From a virus, in IMG/VR virus record IMGVR_UViG_3300008108_000002, positions 1 through 64,000 of that record: a stretch of 64,000 nucleotides of DNA; one strand, written 5' to 3'. Each line of letters starts with the position of its first letter. The stretch's first letter is position 1. Of this stretch, positions 25,974-34,161 are shown in pieces. Below the pieces are notes generated by a model. It saw only the letters and a program-made list of their open reading frames with translations, was not told where the DNA came from and made no database searches. A program made the translations under genes and the position numbers.

Positions 25974-26603
25974 TTAACTACCAATACCAGTTACTGCTGT
26001 ACCACCAAATGCACGACCTACACTAGTACCAATACCAGATGTCAATGGGCTTTGAATAGCATTATCATAACGTACAGTCAATGAGATAGTAGCCATTTCG
26101 TTTGAGCTATAATTCATGTTGTTGTAGTTAACAGTCTGAATAAAGCAACCATAAAGTTCCCATTTCTCTAATACTGTTGGTGTAGCTAAACCATTTCCGC
26201 CATCTAGTACTTCATAGTTTATTTCAAACTTATAATCTTGTGCAGTTGCGGCACTAGCTTGTTCAACAAAATCCATTTGTTTCTGAATTTGTTGACCTAC
26301 TAATTTACTAACGTTACCACCTGCGTCATCACGCATGTTGATAGTTGTAGTGGTCCACTCATGTTTACCAGCTAGATATATTTTACTATTGTAAATATCA
26401 ATTGGTATTTCCGTAAATGAAACACTGGGTCTTGCAATATCAATAACTTGTTTGGTTAGCTCTTGTGTAGAGCCACCTGTACCAAAGTTCAAAAATAATG
26501 CTCTGAAACGATATTGCAATTTAGGCATCAATAGGCCCTGAGAGCTAGGTGTGTTGTCTGCTCCTACGGTCATATTGAACAGTGATTGTGAGGCTGTTGC
26601 CAT
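25974..26603 (-). CDS. 19: Tail tube protein (gp19)
   Basis: 209 residues matching gp19 of T4-like phages: IARPSVSFTEIPIDIYNSKI, then GKHEWTTTTINMRDD, VGQQIQKQMDF, LDGGNGLATPTVLEKWELYG and a final strand LTVRYDNAIQS. Forms the inner tube through which DNA passes. Strong ribosome site TAGGAG and late box upstream. Lies directly behind the sheath gene, as in T4. Confidence 0.92.
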   Translation of the reverse strand: MATASQSLFNMTVGADNTPSSQGLLMPKLQYRFRALFLNFGTGGSTQELTKQVIDIARPSVSFTEIPIDIYNSKIYLAGKHEWTTTTINMRDDAGGNVSKLVGQQIQKQMDFVEQASAATAQDYKFEINYEVLDGGNGLATPTVLEKWELYGCFIQTVNYNNMNYSSNEMATISLTVRYDNAIQSPLTSGIGTSVGRAFGGTAVTGIGS

Positions 26604-26622
26604 GTTATTTCTCCTATATAAT

Positions 26623-26630
26623 TATTTATC
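26623..26630 (-). promoter_or_regulatory. Late promoter box GATAAATA (gp19)
   Basis: GATAAATAATTATATAGGAG on the minus strand, 19 bases before the gp19 ATG and just past the sheath-gene terminator. It gives gp19 its own transcript. Confidence 0.75.
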
Positions 26631-26636
26631 TTATCA

Positions 26637-26658
26637 TAAAAGTCCCCCGAGGGGGACT
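26637..26658 (-). terminator. Terminator after gp18
   Basis: Stem AGTCCCC / GGGGACT with a CGAG loop followed by TTTT on the minus strand, four bases after the gp18 stop. Confidence 0.85.
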
Positions 26659-26661
26659 ATA

Positions 26662-29600
26662 TTATGCTGATGCTGATAAGGCCCCAGTGTTAACAATACG
26701 AACCGGGATGTAAATGAATTCAGCCGCTTTCACTGGCTCAATTGCAATATCAATCCATAATTCATTTCTATCGATTCGTGCTGGTGTGTTATTTTGTGTA
26801 TCACACTGTACGATGTAGTCATATAAACCACGTTTTGCAACTAGGTCAATAAACAATGTTTGTACAACACCTGCAATTTGATTACGTGTTAATGCATCAT
26901 TAGGCTCAAACACAAATGGTCTTGCAAGAACTTGTAGACGTTCACGGATGTAGCAAACTAAACGTGCTACGTTTGTTCTATCCATCGCACTCATTGTGTC
27001 TTTACTGTTCTTATTACCATAGTTTAGTAATCCAACACCTGTAAAGAATGCTAATGGGTTGATTTGATTTGTATACAATACATCACGAATGCCTTGACGA
27101 TTCTTGATAACTTGGAATTCACCAGTAGTTGCATCTAAGTAACCAATATTCAATGCGTTGTCAATAGTACCACGACGTGTACCTGCTGCCGCTAACCAAG
27201 GATAAGCTACAGCATCGTTTCGTAAGAATGTACGTAACATCATATGACTTGCAGGAACAACAACTTGTGCACCAGTTGTATCTGTTGTGATACCACTTGG
27301 ATAGAATACACCTAAGTATTCGTTGCGTGTAACCCAACCATCTTCACCTGATGAGCTTGCACCGGCTGCATTTGTAGCCCAATTCTGAATATCAGTTGCT
27401 TGGTCTGCTAAACGCAATGGAGTGTCACCAACGATATACGCTGTATTGTTTCTCTCATTGTTCAATGTAACCATGTCAGGCTGTAATTCAACATAGTTAG
27501 GAGCAGCCATTAAGTTGAAATATGTGTCCTCTTCACGAATTGACATATTTGTAGATACTGCTGAACGCAATGCTTGTACAACTATGTTACGTTGAGCTTT
27601 ACGACCCATATATGGTGAACCGTTAGTGTTTAGACCACTTGCGGATACCCATGTATATGATTGACTCGGTAATGAACCACTTGGATAGTTGTTTGCAGTG
27701 AAATAGTTTGTTCTAAACTGTTTTACATTGTAGCCACTACGGCGTGTGTTGAATAACAACATACCTGTTGGGTACAAATCAGGGTCTGGACAATCTAAAT
27801 CTGTAAAGTTGCTTGTTAGCATAGAAACGATTGTTGGGATCGGATCGTTAACTGGATCAACTGCGCCAGAACTAGCCCAACGTGCATCAGCAAACAATAC
27901 ACCTTCACTACTTACTTGGTCAGTAGTATCAACTAACACCCATTGATCTACACCGTCAACTGATTGCCAACGACTTAATACTGGATAGTTTTCTAGGTCA
28001 GCAGCACTTGTGCTAATCCATAGATCACCATATACCAACGCAGTACCGTCACTTTGTTCAGTTGGAGCAACTGCGGCACAGATTGGACCATCGGGATCAG
28101 TTGCAGGTGAACCAGTTGCTGACGGGAAACCATCGCTATTGAAGTTTACATTTCTGTAACCTTTCCAAGTACCTGATTGGTTAACCATAATATCAACTTC
28201 ATCAGCTACTGAATAGAACCAGTTAGTGTTGTTGAGTGGATTAGATGCAGGAGCACCTTCATTAGCTGTATAATCTAAACTTATCCAGTTACTTATTTGA
28301 GTAGTATATCTAGCTTTAGCAACACTTGTTTGCAATACGCTAGCACTAATAATAGCACCAGATAGTGTATCAACTGCAGTTACTATCAAAGAGCAATTGT
28401 TAGCAGGAGCATCACCGCCTAGTTGAGTACCTGTAATAGTCAATACGTCACCTACTGAATAGTTTTCACCGGCATTTACTGGAGTAGCATTTGCAGTATA
28501 ACTAAGACCAGCTGCAGTAATAGTAAACGTTGCTGGACCAGCTGGTTCAGCTTGTCCGGTACCGCCTGTTGTTTCGCCTACTGCTGTAAACACACTGAAA
28601 GGACCAAATCCTGCATTAATTGCACCATCTAAACCTGAATCAGAAATAGTTCCATTGCTAGTACCTTGCACAACACCAAAATTATTAACATAGTCATCAA
28701 TGATAATCTGACCACCTTGAGTGTGTGAAAGTTGAATTGAACCTTCATTCGTAACAATTGCTGTAGTATTTGGTATACCAGCAGCTTGCCATGCAGTAAC
28801 AAAATCTACTGCATCAACTGTACCACTTGATGGCATTTGCACTGTGTAGACACTCGACAAACTGCTACTACCCGGTACACTAACTTGTACATTAATACAT
28901 GCATTGTTAGTAAATGTTGGGCTTGTGTCTGTACCAGTCGCTACTGTAGCACCTGTTGCCAGTCTTTCTTTAAGAATAACAGGAGCACTGGTCCAACTAT
29001 TCATATAACCATATTGACCATAAGTAGAACCAGCTGGAATAGCTTTTCCTCCTGTACTGTCTAACGCATATGTAGCTGCCCAATCAGAAGAATACATATT
29101 GCAATTTTGTACAATATACTGATCTAGTATACTATTGTACTTAGAAAGTAATAGATTTGCACCACTGCCTGTAACACTTGTCTTAATCCATACTGAACCT
29201 GATATTCTAGGTTGAGATTGTGAGCTACCCCATAATGGCATCTGAGCAGATGTGCCATATGTAGTAAGTGATTGGTAATACGTTTTACCATCTACTAACC
29301 CTAAATCTTCTAAAGGAGTTCCTGTTAGATTGTTTACAGTAACATAAGAATTAGCACTTACTTGTGCAGAATATATGTATAACTTGTTACCTACATTTTC
29401 CGCAAATACTTCATCGATTCCATAATCATTGATAGCAGATACTACACCATCAATATCGTTATTAGGACTGTTAGGTACTGTAATTTCTAATGTAAAATTA
29501 GAAGTAATAATTTCAAACTTGTCACCCACTGTTACTGTAGGATTGTAAGTTGCACCGATCGCAGTAGGGACACTCTTCTTCCAGTCAACACCACCCAATT

Positions 29601-30237
29601 GAACCCAGACATTATCCAAGTTTTTATAAAAATAAGTAGAATTACTTGTAGGACCTGTTGTTGGTTGGGATGCAATAACTGCGTAACTACCAACATTACC
29701 TAAACTAACTTTTGGATAGTCGCCAGTCAAATCTGTACTGTCAGTAATTACTAACGGAGTCTTCTCTACAAATTTCTGTGTTGTACTGTTCCATTCGTAA
29801 ATTCCCCAATCACTTGATGTAGTATCTAACCAATAAGTGCCATCAGCTGGGTCACCCAATGGACGGGAAATAGATCCTGTTAAACTTGCTAAGTCTACGT
29901 CTGCACGTAGTACAAAGCAACGATTTGTTGTACCCAATAATGAGTAAGCGGCTAGTAGACCATATTCATTTAACTCATACCCTTGAATAGGTACATTTGT
30001 ACTTGTCTTATAGAAAAATGGATTTCCGTATAAGTTTACTAAGTCACGTTGACTTGTTACTTGATATAATTTATTAGCGTTAGCTTTTGTAGTTGCCGCT
30101 GCTACCCCAGTACCGGCTGCATTTGTTTTATTCTGTGCGGTAGCTAAGATAATTAAAGGGACTGAATTTGAGGCTGATGGAACGTATTGACTTTCGTCAA
30201 TGATCGTAACTTGTACGCCTGGTGATACTAGTGCCAT
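26662..30237 (-). CDS. 18: Tail sheath protein (gp18), enlarged
   Basis: 1191 residues against 659 in T4. The N-terminus (SPGVQVTIIDESQYVP) and the C-terminal 330 residues (SGSLPSQSYTWVSASG, KAQRNIVVQALRSAVSTN, MDRTNVARLVCYIRERLQ, FEPNDALTRNQI, ELWIDIAIEPVKAAEFIYIP) are clear sheath parts. The middle (about 130-850) holds extra Thr/Ser/Gly-rich beta domains that should decorate the outside of the tail. An AAAGGAAAA ribosome site precedes the start. A late box lies at 30290-30297 and a terminator follows. Confidence 0.93.
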   Translation of the reverse strand: MALVSPGVQVTIIDESQYVPSASNSVPLIILATAQNKTNAAGTGVAAATTKANANKLYQVTSQRDLVNLYGNPFFYKTSTNVPIQGYELNEYGLLAAYSLLGTTNRCFVLRADVDLASLTGSISRPLGDPADGTYWLDTTSSDWGIYEWNSTTQKFVEKTPLVITDSTDLTGDYPKVSLGNVGSYAVIASQPTTGPTSNSTYFYKNLDNVWVQLGGVDWKKSVPTAIGATYNPTVTVGDKFEIITSNFTLEITVPNSPNNDIDGVVSAINDYGIDEVFAENVGNKLYIYSAQVSANSYVTVNNLTGTPLEDLGLVDGKTYYQSLTTYGTSAQMPLWGSSQSQPRISGSVWIKTSVTGSGANLLLSKYNSILDQYIVQNCNMYSSDWAATYALDSTGGKAIPAGSTYGQYGYMNSWTSAPVILKERLATGATVATGTDTSPTFTNNACINVQVSVPGSSSLSSVYTVQMPSSGTVDAVDFVTAWQAAGIPNTTAIVTNEGSIQLSHTQGGQIIIDDYVNNFGVVQGTSNGTISDSGLDGAINAGFGPFSVFTAVGETTGGTGQAEPAGPATFTITAAGLSYTANATPVNAGENYSVGDVLTITGTQLGGDAPANNCSLIVTAVDTLSGAIISASVLQTSVAKARYTTQISNWISLDYTANEGAPASNPLNNTNWFYSVADEVDIMVNQSGTWKGYRNVNFNSDGFPSATGSPATDPDGPICAAVAPTEQSDGTALVYGDLWISTSAADLENYPVLSRWQSVDGVDQWVLVDTTDQVSSEGVLFADARWASSGAVDPVNDPIPTIVSMLTSNFTDLDCPDPDLYPTGMLLFNTRRSGYNVKQFRTNYFTANNYPSGSLPSQSYTWVSASGLNTNGSPYMGRKAQRNIVVQALRSAVSTNMSIREEDTYFNLMAAPNYVELQPDMVTLNNERNNTAYIVGDTPLRLADQATDIQNWATNAAGASSSGEDGWVTRNEYLGVFYPSGITTDTTGAQVVVPASHMMLRTFLRNDAVAYPWLAAAGTRRGTIDNALNIGYLDATTGEFQVIKNRQGIRDVLYTNQINPLAFFTGVGLLNYGNKNSKDTMSAMDRTNVARLVCYIRERLQVLARPFVFEPNDALTRNQIAGVVQTLFIDLVAKRGLYDYIVQCDTQNNTPARIDRNELWIDIAIEPVKAAEFIYIPVRIVNTGALSASA

Positions 30238-30289
30238 GTTGTTTTCCTTTTGTGTTATGATTTTGAGGGTTAACGCCCTAACGTACTAA

Positions 30290-30297
30290 TATTTATC
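30290..30297 (-). promoter_or_regulatory. Late promoter box GATAAATA (gp18)
   Basis: GATAAATATTAGTACG on the minus strand, 52 bases before the sheath ATG. It is back to back with the plus-strand box at 30345-30352. Confidence 0.7.
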
Positions 30298-30344
30298 AGA
30301 AGGACGTAAAAACTGCCGAAAATGGTGCCTTCGAAGGTTCCTAT

Positions 30345-30352
30345 CATAAATA
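30345..30352 (+). promoter_or_regulatory. Late box abutting the 30358 start
   Basis: CATAAATA, then TCACT, then ATG at 30358. No Shine-Dalgarno, so a leaderless start is predicted. Confidence 0.5.
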
Positions 30353-30357
30353 TCACT

Positions 30358-30702
30358 ATGAGACCTATATGTAAGCAATGCAATAAGAACTTTTGCGCTA
30401 TTAATTACAAACGTAATGACATAATACACTATCGGTCTAAATGTGATGAGTGTGGTCGTAAGAATAATAAGAAAAAAGCTAGAGTACCCAGCTGGCAAAA
30501 AGCAGGATACAAGAAAAAAGCCGCATGTGATTTATGCGGCTTTAAGGGATTGTTTACTAGTCAGCTTACCGTCTTCTACATTGACGGTAACTTAGATAAT
30601 AACGAACTAATAAACTTACGTAGTATCTGTCTTAACTGTGTAGAAGTTGTCAAACGTAAAGAAGTTACTTGGCGTAGGGGTGACTTAGAAGTTGACTACT
30701 GA
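30358..30702 (+). CDS. Zinc-ribbon / degenerate HNH-like protein
   Basis: 114 residues from the ATG at 30358; an upstream in-frame start at 30322 would cover the promoter box. Four CxxC pairs (5/8, 29/32, 57/60, 91/94) make two zinc sites. YIDGNLDNNELINLRSICLN follows the HNH pattern (HxDGNxxNNxxxNLxxLCxxC) with the first His replaced by Tyr. I recall this protein as widespread in T4-like aquatic phages, with no function assigned. It may be a non-catalytic DNA- or RNA-binding HNH relative. The 3' end overlaps gene 1 on the other strand. Confidence 0.72.
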   Translation: MRPICKQCNKNFCAINYKRNDIIHYRSKCDECGRKNNKKKARVPSWQKAGYKKKAACDLCGFKGLFTSQLTVFYIDGNLDNNELINLRSICLNCVEVVKRKEVTWRRGDLEVDY

Positions 30703-31317
30703 GTTTACTTGCCCGTGTAATGAATCAATACTTCCGTTGTTGTCAATATAGTAGTCGTACAACAATCCTACACTACTGTACTCACTTGCATGAACATTGT
30801 GCCCTTCTAGTATTAACTTGGCTTTTTGATATTGTTCGCTACTTTCAGATTCATTGTTGTAATCAACTGCGGCACTATACCATACTGGACGTGACCCACG
30901 ATTAACTCTCATAGTCACACCACCTACACTTTTAATTGAATTAACTTCATTTGCAAATCTGCAATCAGTAATAACAATATTTTCGTCTGTCTGACGTAGT
31001 TTGTTCTCTACACTAGCAACCCAGATATCTTTATGAAATCCATTACGACAAACTTCTGTTCCCCAATATTGTAGTACCCATCTAGGTGTAATTTCCATAC
31101 CTAATCGGTCACTCCACCAGTCATCACGTTTTTCACGCCATTCTCTACTAGACTTAGTTGAACCCTCTAGTAAATCTCTATTCCAACCAAATACTGCGGC
31201 TACTGCGTCTTTCAATGAGGCCGCAAAACTAACACGTTTGAATCCGTGAAATGTGCAAAGATAGTCAGCAATTGTATCTTTACCTGACCCAATCAATCCT
31301 GTAACTCCAATAATCAT
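30685..31317 (-). CDS. 1: Deoxynucleoside monophosphate kinase (gp1)
   Basis: 210 residues from the ATG at 31317 (MIIGVTGLIGSGKDTIADY, P-loop GLIGSGKD). GTEVCRNGFHKDIWV and VITDCRFANEV match the T4 gp1 dNMP kinase, which phosphorylates dGMP, dTMP and hydroxymethyl-dCMP. The longer frame to 31338 is rejected because AGGAG lies seven bases before 31317. That ribosome site is one arm of a hairpin (31325-31353) spanning the promoter. Confidence 0.92.
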   Translation of the reverse strand: MIIGVTGLIGSGKDTIADYLCTFHGFKRVSFAASLKDAVAAVFGWNRDLLEGSTKSSREWREKRDDWWSDRLGMEITPRWVLQYWGTEVCRNGFHKDIWVASVENKLRQTDENIVITDCRFANEVNSIKSVGGVTMRVNRGSRPVWYSAAVDYNNESESSEQYQKAKLILEGHNVHASEYSSVGLLYDYYIDNNGSIDSLHGQVNSVVNF

Positions 31318-31324
31318 ATGGTAA

Positions 31325-31353
31325 CTCCTGTAATACATATTGTACTACAGGAG
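31325..31353 (-). promoter_or_regulatory. Hairpin spanning promoter and ribosome site of gene 1
   Basis: Arms CTCCTGTA (31325-31332) and TACAGGAG (31346-31353). On the minus-strand RNA the 3' arm is the AGGAG ribosome site. The -10 element lies in the loop, so RNA begun locally lacks the 5' arm. Confidence 0.6.
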
Positions 31354-31367
31354 AGCGGTAAAGTAAA
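31339..31367 (-). promoter_or_regulatory. Sigma70-type promoter of gene 1
   Basis: TTTACT, 17 bp, TACAAT on the minus strand, 22 bases before the ATG at 31317. Confidence 0.65.
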
Positions 31368-31391
31368 GAGTTTAGGTTATCTTTAATTATA

Positions 31392-32009
31392 TTATTTACC
31401 ACTATCAGAGTTAACTAACTTGATGTTAGATATTTGCTGTTGTGGGTAAAAACAAACGCCTTGTCTAAACCCATAATCAACAGAATGCGGGGTATATATA
31501 ACCCCGTCATACCCAGCTGCCTTTATCTTTGGAAGAGAGTCTGTAGCATGACCTTCGTACCCTGCTTTCTGATCCAGCACGACATAAGGATTTTTCAAAG
31601 TTATCTTTATTTTGTAAAGATAGTTTCCTTCCCATGTGTATCTATCATCACTGAAATAAAATTCGTCTGTTGGGAGAATTTTTTTTATTTCTGAATCAGA
31701 AGAATGGTAGGCTGTAAAAGTAATCGGCTTACCAAATTTGAAGGAATCAAAATTGCCCTCCGCCACACCTTGAACATGTTTACCTTCTCGTAAGCTTATT
31801 TGGTCAATAGGTAAACTAGCAAAATTGCCAGAGTTACCGTAAGATGCAAAAGGTTTAAAAATAACTCTATCACCATTAATTTCACCGGTGGCAATACCTA
31901 CTAATTTGCCTTTATAGAAAACTTTATTGCCGGCTTTTAATTTTTCTGCTTTAGATAAAAACTTATTAGGCGGAGTTAAGCTCTCTTGTAAAAATTCAAT
32001 AGCTCTCAT
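31392..32009 (-). CDS. ADP-ribosyltransferase-like protein with head-targeting leader
   Basis: 205 residues. Residues 98-195 follow the ART pattern seen in polyvalent and MuF-type phage effectors: TAYHSSDSEI, FYFSDDRYTWEGNYLY, KITLKNPYVVLD, AAGYDGVIYT and FYPQQQIS. The leader MRAIEFLQES matches T4 internal-protein leaders (MKTYQEFIAEA) with LQE at 7-9 before Ser, a prohead protease site. A GVAEG at 81-85 may be a second cut or linker. By analogy with T4 Alt it could be packaged and injected to modify host proteins; this is inference. It is coupled to gp13, whose stop lies at its start. Confidence 0.65.
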   Translation of the reverse strand: MRAIEFLQESLTPPNKFLSKAEKLKAGNKVFYKGKLVGIATGEINGDRVIFKPFASYGNSGNFASLPIDQISLREGKHVQGVAEGNFDSFKFGKPITFTAYHSSDSEIKKILPTDEFYFSDDRYTWEGNYLYKIKITLKNPYVVLDQKAGYEGHATDSLPKIKAAGYDGVIYTPHSVDYGFRQGVCFYPQQQISNIKLVNSDSGK

Positions 32010-32771
32010 TTAGCCTTGTACCCAAGTCAATGGTTGACTATAATCTACATAACGCTTTAAGTCTTCTAGTAACTGTGCTTGCATCTCTTTGGATTCTGCT
32101 TTCATGGCTGCACCGTTCAAACTTGTACCGCCACCTGGTCCTGCAATGCTAGCAAACTTCTCACGTGCTTCACCGATGATGCCCTTAAGGATAGCTAAGA
32201 TCCAGTCGCTAATCCAAACACCTGCACCCGGATCCTGTAGCAATACTGCTTCAGGCTTCTGAATGTCTGCCCAAATCAATACATGCTCTCCGCTACCTTT
32301 TACATCACGTACAATACGTAATTCTTTAGTTACTGGATTAAATGTGAATATTACATATCCACCGAACATACGTGCGGCTAGTTCAACATATCCTGCATAC
32401 ATGTCATATGTAGCTAGACCACCTGCATAATTATAGTTAAGCAAGTATGTGTTCAAAATAGCACTTGAGAATGGATCAAATGCTGATGCACCAGGACCAG
32501 TCTCCATCCCGATACTTCTACGAAATAACTGTCTTACGTTAATGAATTCGCTAGGCAAAGTGTAAACATCTACATTCTTTTCTAACGTCAATAATGTATA
32601 AGATTCTTCAGTAGAATTCTGTGCCCTTTGACGATAGATACTAATAGCATATCTATATGCTGATTCAAAGTGTTCGGGTCCAATCTCAAGGTCAACTATT
32701 CCGTCACCTAAACGTAGTCGTAAATTTCTAAATAAGTCTTCTTTTAATTGGTCTAATGTAGCACCTGCCAT
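32010..32771 (-). CDS. 13: Neck protein (gp13)
   Basis: 253 residues matching gp13 of T4-like phages: a YRYAISIYRQRAQNSTEESY helix, YTLPSEFINVRQLFRRSIG, the LLNYNYAGGLATYDMYAGYV core, and IIGEAREKFASIAGPGGGTS near the end. gp13 joins gp14 in the neck that seals the filled head. The start follows CTGGAGATTATT, inside a perfect 15-bp hairpin. Confidence 0.92.
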   Translation of the reverse strand: MAGATLDQLKEDLFRNLRLRLGDGIVDLEIGPEHFESAYRYAISIYRQRAQNSTEESYTLLTLEKNVDVYTLPSEFINVRQLFRRSIGMETGPGASAFDPFSSAILNTYLLNYNYAGGLATYDMYAGYVELAARMFGGYVIFTFNPVTKELRIVRDVKGSGEHVLIWADIQKPEAVLLQDPGAGVWISDWILAILKGIIGEAREKFASIAGPGGGTSLNGAAMKAESKEMQAQLLEDLKRYVDYSQPLTWVQG

Positions 32772-32772
32772 A

Positions 32773-32807
32773 ATAATCTCCAGATAATGTATTTATCTGG
32801 AGATTAT
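32773..32807 (-). promoter_or_regulatory. Perfect hairpin over late promoter and ribosome site of gp13
   Basis: Arms ATAATCTCCAGATAA (32773-32787) and its exact complement (32793-32807) with a five-base loop. On the RNA the 3' arm holds the GGAG site of gp13. The late box overlaps the loop and the 5' arm. Confidence 0.75.
32790..32797 (-). promoter_or_regulatory. Late promoter box GATAAATA (gp13)
   Basis: Expected start of transcription is about 32783, just before CTGGAG. RNA made here would lack the 5' arm of the hairpin. Confidence 0.7.
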
Positions 32808-32810
32808 CAA

Positions 32811-33530
32811 TCAAAGAAATGTAAAGTTACTAGAAAATGCGTCTGCTGATTTTGCCCTAGTAGCAAGGTGTTTCATGTTCTTATGTGAGATTCTAAAGTT
32901 AACTCCTGAATCACGCACATCTAACAAGAACAATGATTCAGGTCCTGCACTAATAGTAAAATCAGCTTTATAGATTTCATCATAATCCAACAGTTCACCC
33001 TTAAACAATGCCATCATACCTCGTTCTGAAACGATTGATTGCAGTTCATCGTAAGACTTTTCTAAATCTTCCTGAATGTGGTCATAGTCAAAATAGTAGA
33101 CATTTACATCAGTAATAGCACACAAATTATTGTCATACCATACATCAATATGACCTTGCATTTTTTTATAAACATCTGACTGTCTATAAGATTTATTTAC
33201 TAAATCATACCATTTAGAATGCCCAATTGTAGTCGCATTATCTGCAATAGATGTAGCGTTATGGGACTTGATATCTAGCCCATATTCTAATACATCAGGA
33301 CCCTTTTTAGTTTCACCATTACGGCAAACTGGATCAAAAAATTCAAGAACCATTCGTTCAATTTCTCTACCAGTACTGCCATGTGGGTTTGCAATACCCA
33401 CATGTTGTTTAGGAACTGATTTTCCAATCAATTGATCTCTCAAAAACTCAATACCCTCTTGTGTAATCCTACGTGTAATTTTAGGATACTTACTAGGGCC
33501 ATGTACTACGTCTTCATATAATGCTGTCAT
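32811..33530 (-). CDS. Putative PD-(D/E)XK endonuclease
   Basis: 239 residues. GPDVLEYGLDIKSH (PD at 78-79, DIK at 86-88) with REIERM before it (E57) fits a PD-(D/E)XK nuclease of the restriction or MutH/Sau3AI kind. No target-recognition domain is recognised. It ends a non-structural operon (35509 to 32811) with MazG and small unknowns. Start overlaps the MazG stop by four bases. Alternative: a repair or homing-type nicking enzyme. Confidence 0.6.
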   Translation of the reverse strand: MTALYEDVVHGPSKYPKITRRITQEGIEFLRDQLIGKSVPKQHVGIANPHGSTGREIERMVLEFFDPVCRNGETKKGPDVLEYGLDIKSHNATSIADNATTIGHSKWYDLVNKSYRQSDVYKKMQGHIDVWYDNNLCAITDVNVYYFDYDHIQEDLEKSYDELQSIVSERGMMALFKGELLDYDEIYKADFTISAGPESLFLLDVRDSGVNFRISHKNMKHLATRAKSADAFSSNFTFL

Positions 33531-33940
33531 AAATCACCTTCTTTTCTGTTTTCACTATAAAATGCATCAAAGTGTCCTCCTGGATATCGGGATTCTAACT
33601 TTGATACGTTCTCTGCAATGATATCATTGGGATCATAGTTCAATGCTCGGCAAGCATTAGTCCAATACCAAATGATATCTCCCAACTCACGCTTCATGTG
33701 AAAACGATTTTCTTCAGTAAAAGGTTTACCCTGGAACATCATCTTCTTAACAATCTCGCTAAACTCTCCACCTTCACTGGCTAACCCTGTGCTTGCTGTC
33801 ATAAGCAATGCAGGATTAATGTTAGAGTGTTGCTTCAACTCTCTTAGTCTGGCTATAAGTGTCTCTGTATCATTACTAGCATCACTAGTAACAGCTTGTA
33901 CAAAATCTTTGTATTTGTTTAAATCAATGTTTTGTGACAT
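33527..33940 (-). CDS. mazG: MazG-like nucleotide pyrophosphohydrolase
   Basis: 137 residues. TGLASEGGEFSEIVKKMMF and RELGDIIWYWTNACRAL give the MazG metal-binding ExxE and ExxD helices, and LESRYPGGHFD closes the fold. MazG enzymes hydrolyse (d)NTPs or alarmone-like nucleotides; phage copies are thought to tune host nucleotide pools. Start overlaps the upstream stop by one base. Confidence 0.85.
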   Translation of the reverse strand: MSQNIDLNKYKDFVQAVTSDASNDTETLIARLRELKQHSNINPALLMTASTGLASEGGEFSEIVKKMMFQGKPFTEENRFHMKRELGDIIWYWTNACRALNYDPNDIIAENVSKLESRYPGGHFDAFYSENRKEGDL

Positions 33941-34161
33941 TACTTTCCAATCAATCCGTACAAACCCTTAGCAAGTGATTCTAACTCACTCTCACTCATA
34001 TAAAAACTGTAAGTTGAACTCATGTCAACATCACCTTTTTTATCTTTTGTTTCCTGAATAAACTCAACTGCATAGAGATCATTAGGATTAATAGCTCTCC
34101 ATTGCTTCACACGCAATCTAAAAGCTTCGTTATCTTTAACTGTAAATTCTTTCACTTCCAT
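33940..34161 (-). CDS. Hypothetical protein
   Basis: 73 residues starting MEVKEFTVKDNEAFRLRVKQ with a C-terminal helix SESELESLAKGLYGLIGK. Unrecognised. One-base overlaps on both sides place it in the MazG operon. Confidence 0.6.
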   Translation of the reverse strand: MEVKEFTVKDNEAFRLRVKQWRAINPNDLYAVEFIQETKDKKGDVDMSSTYSFYMSESELESLAKGLYGLIGK

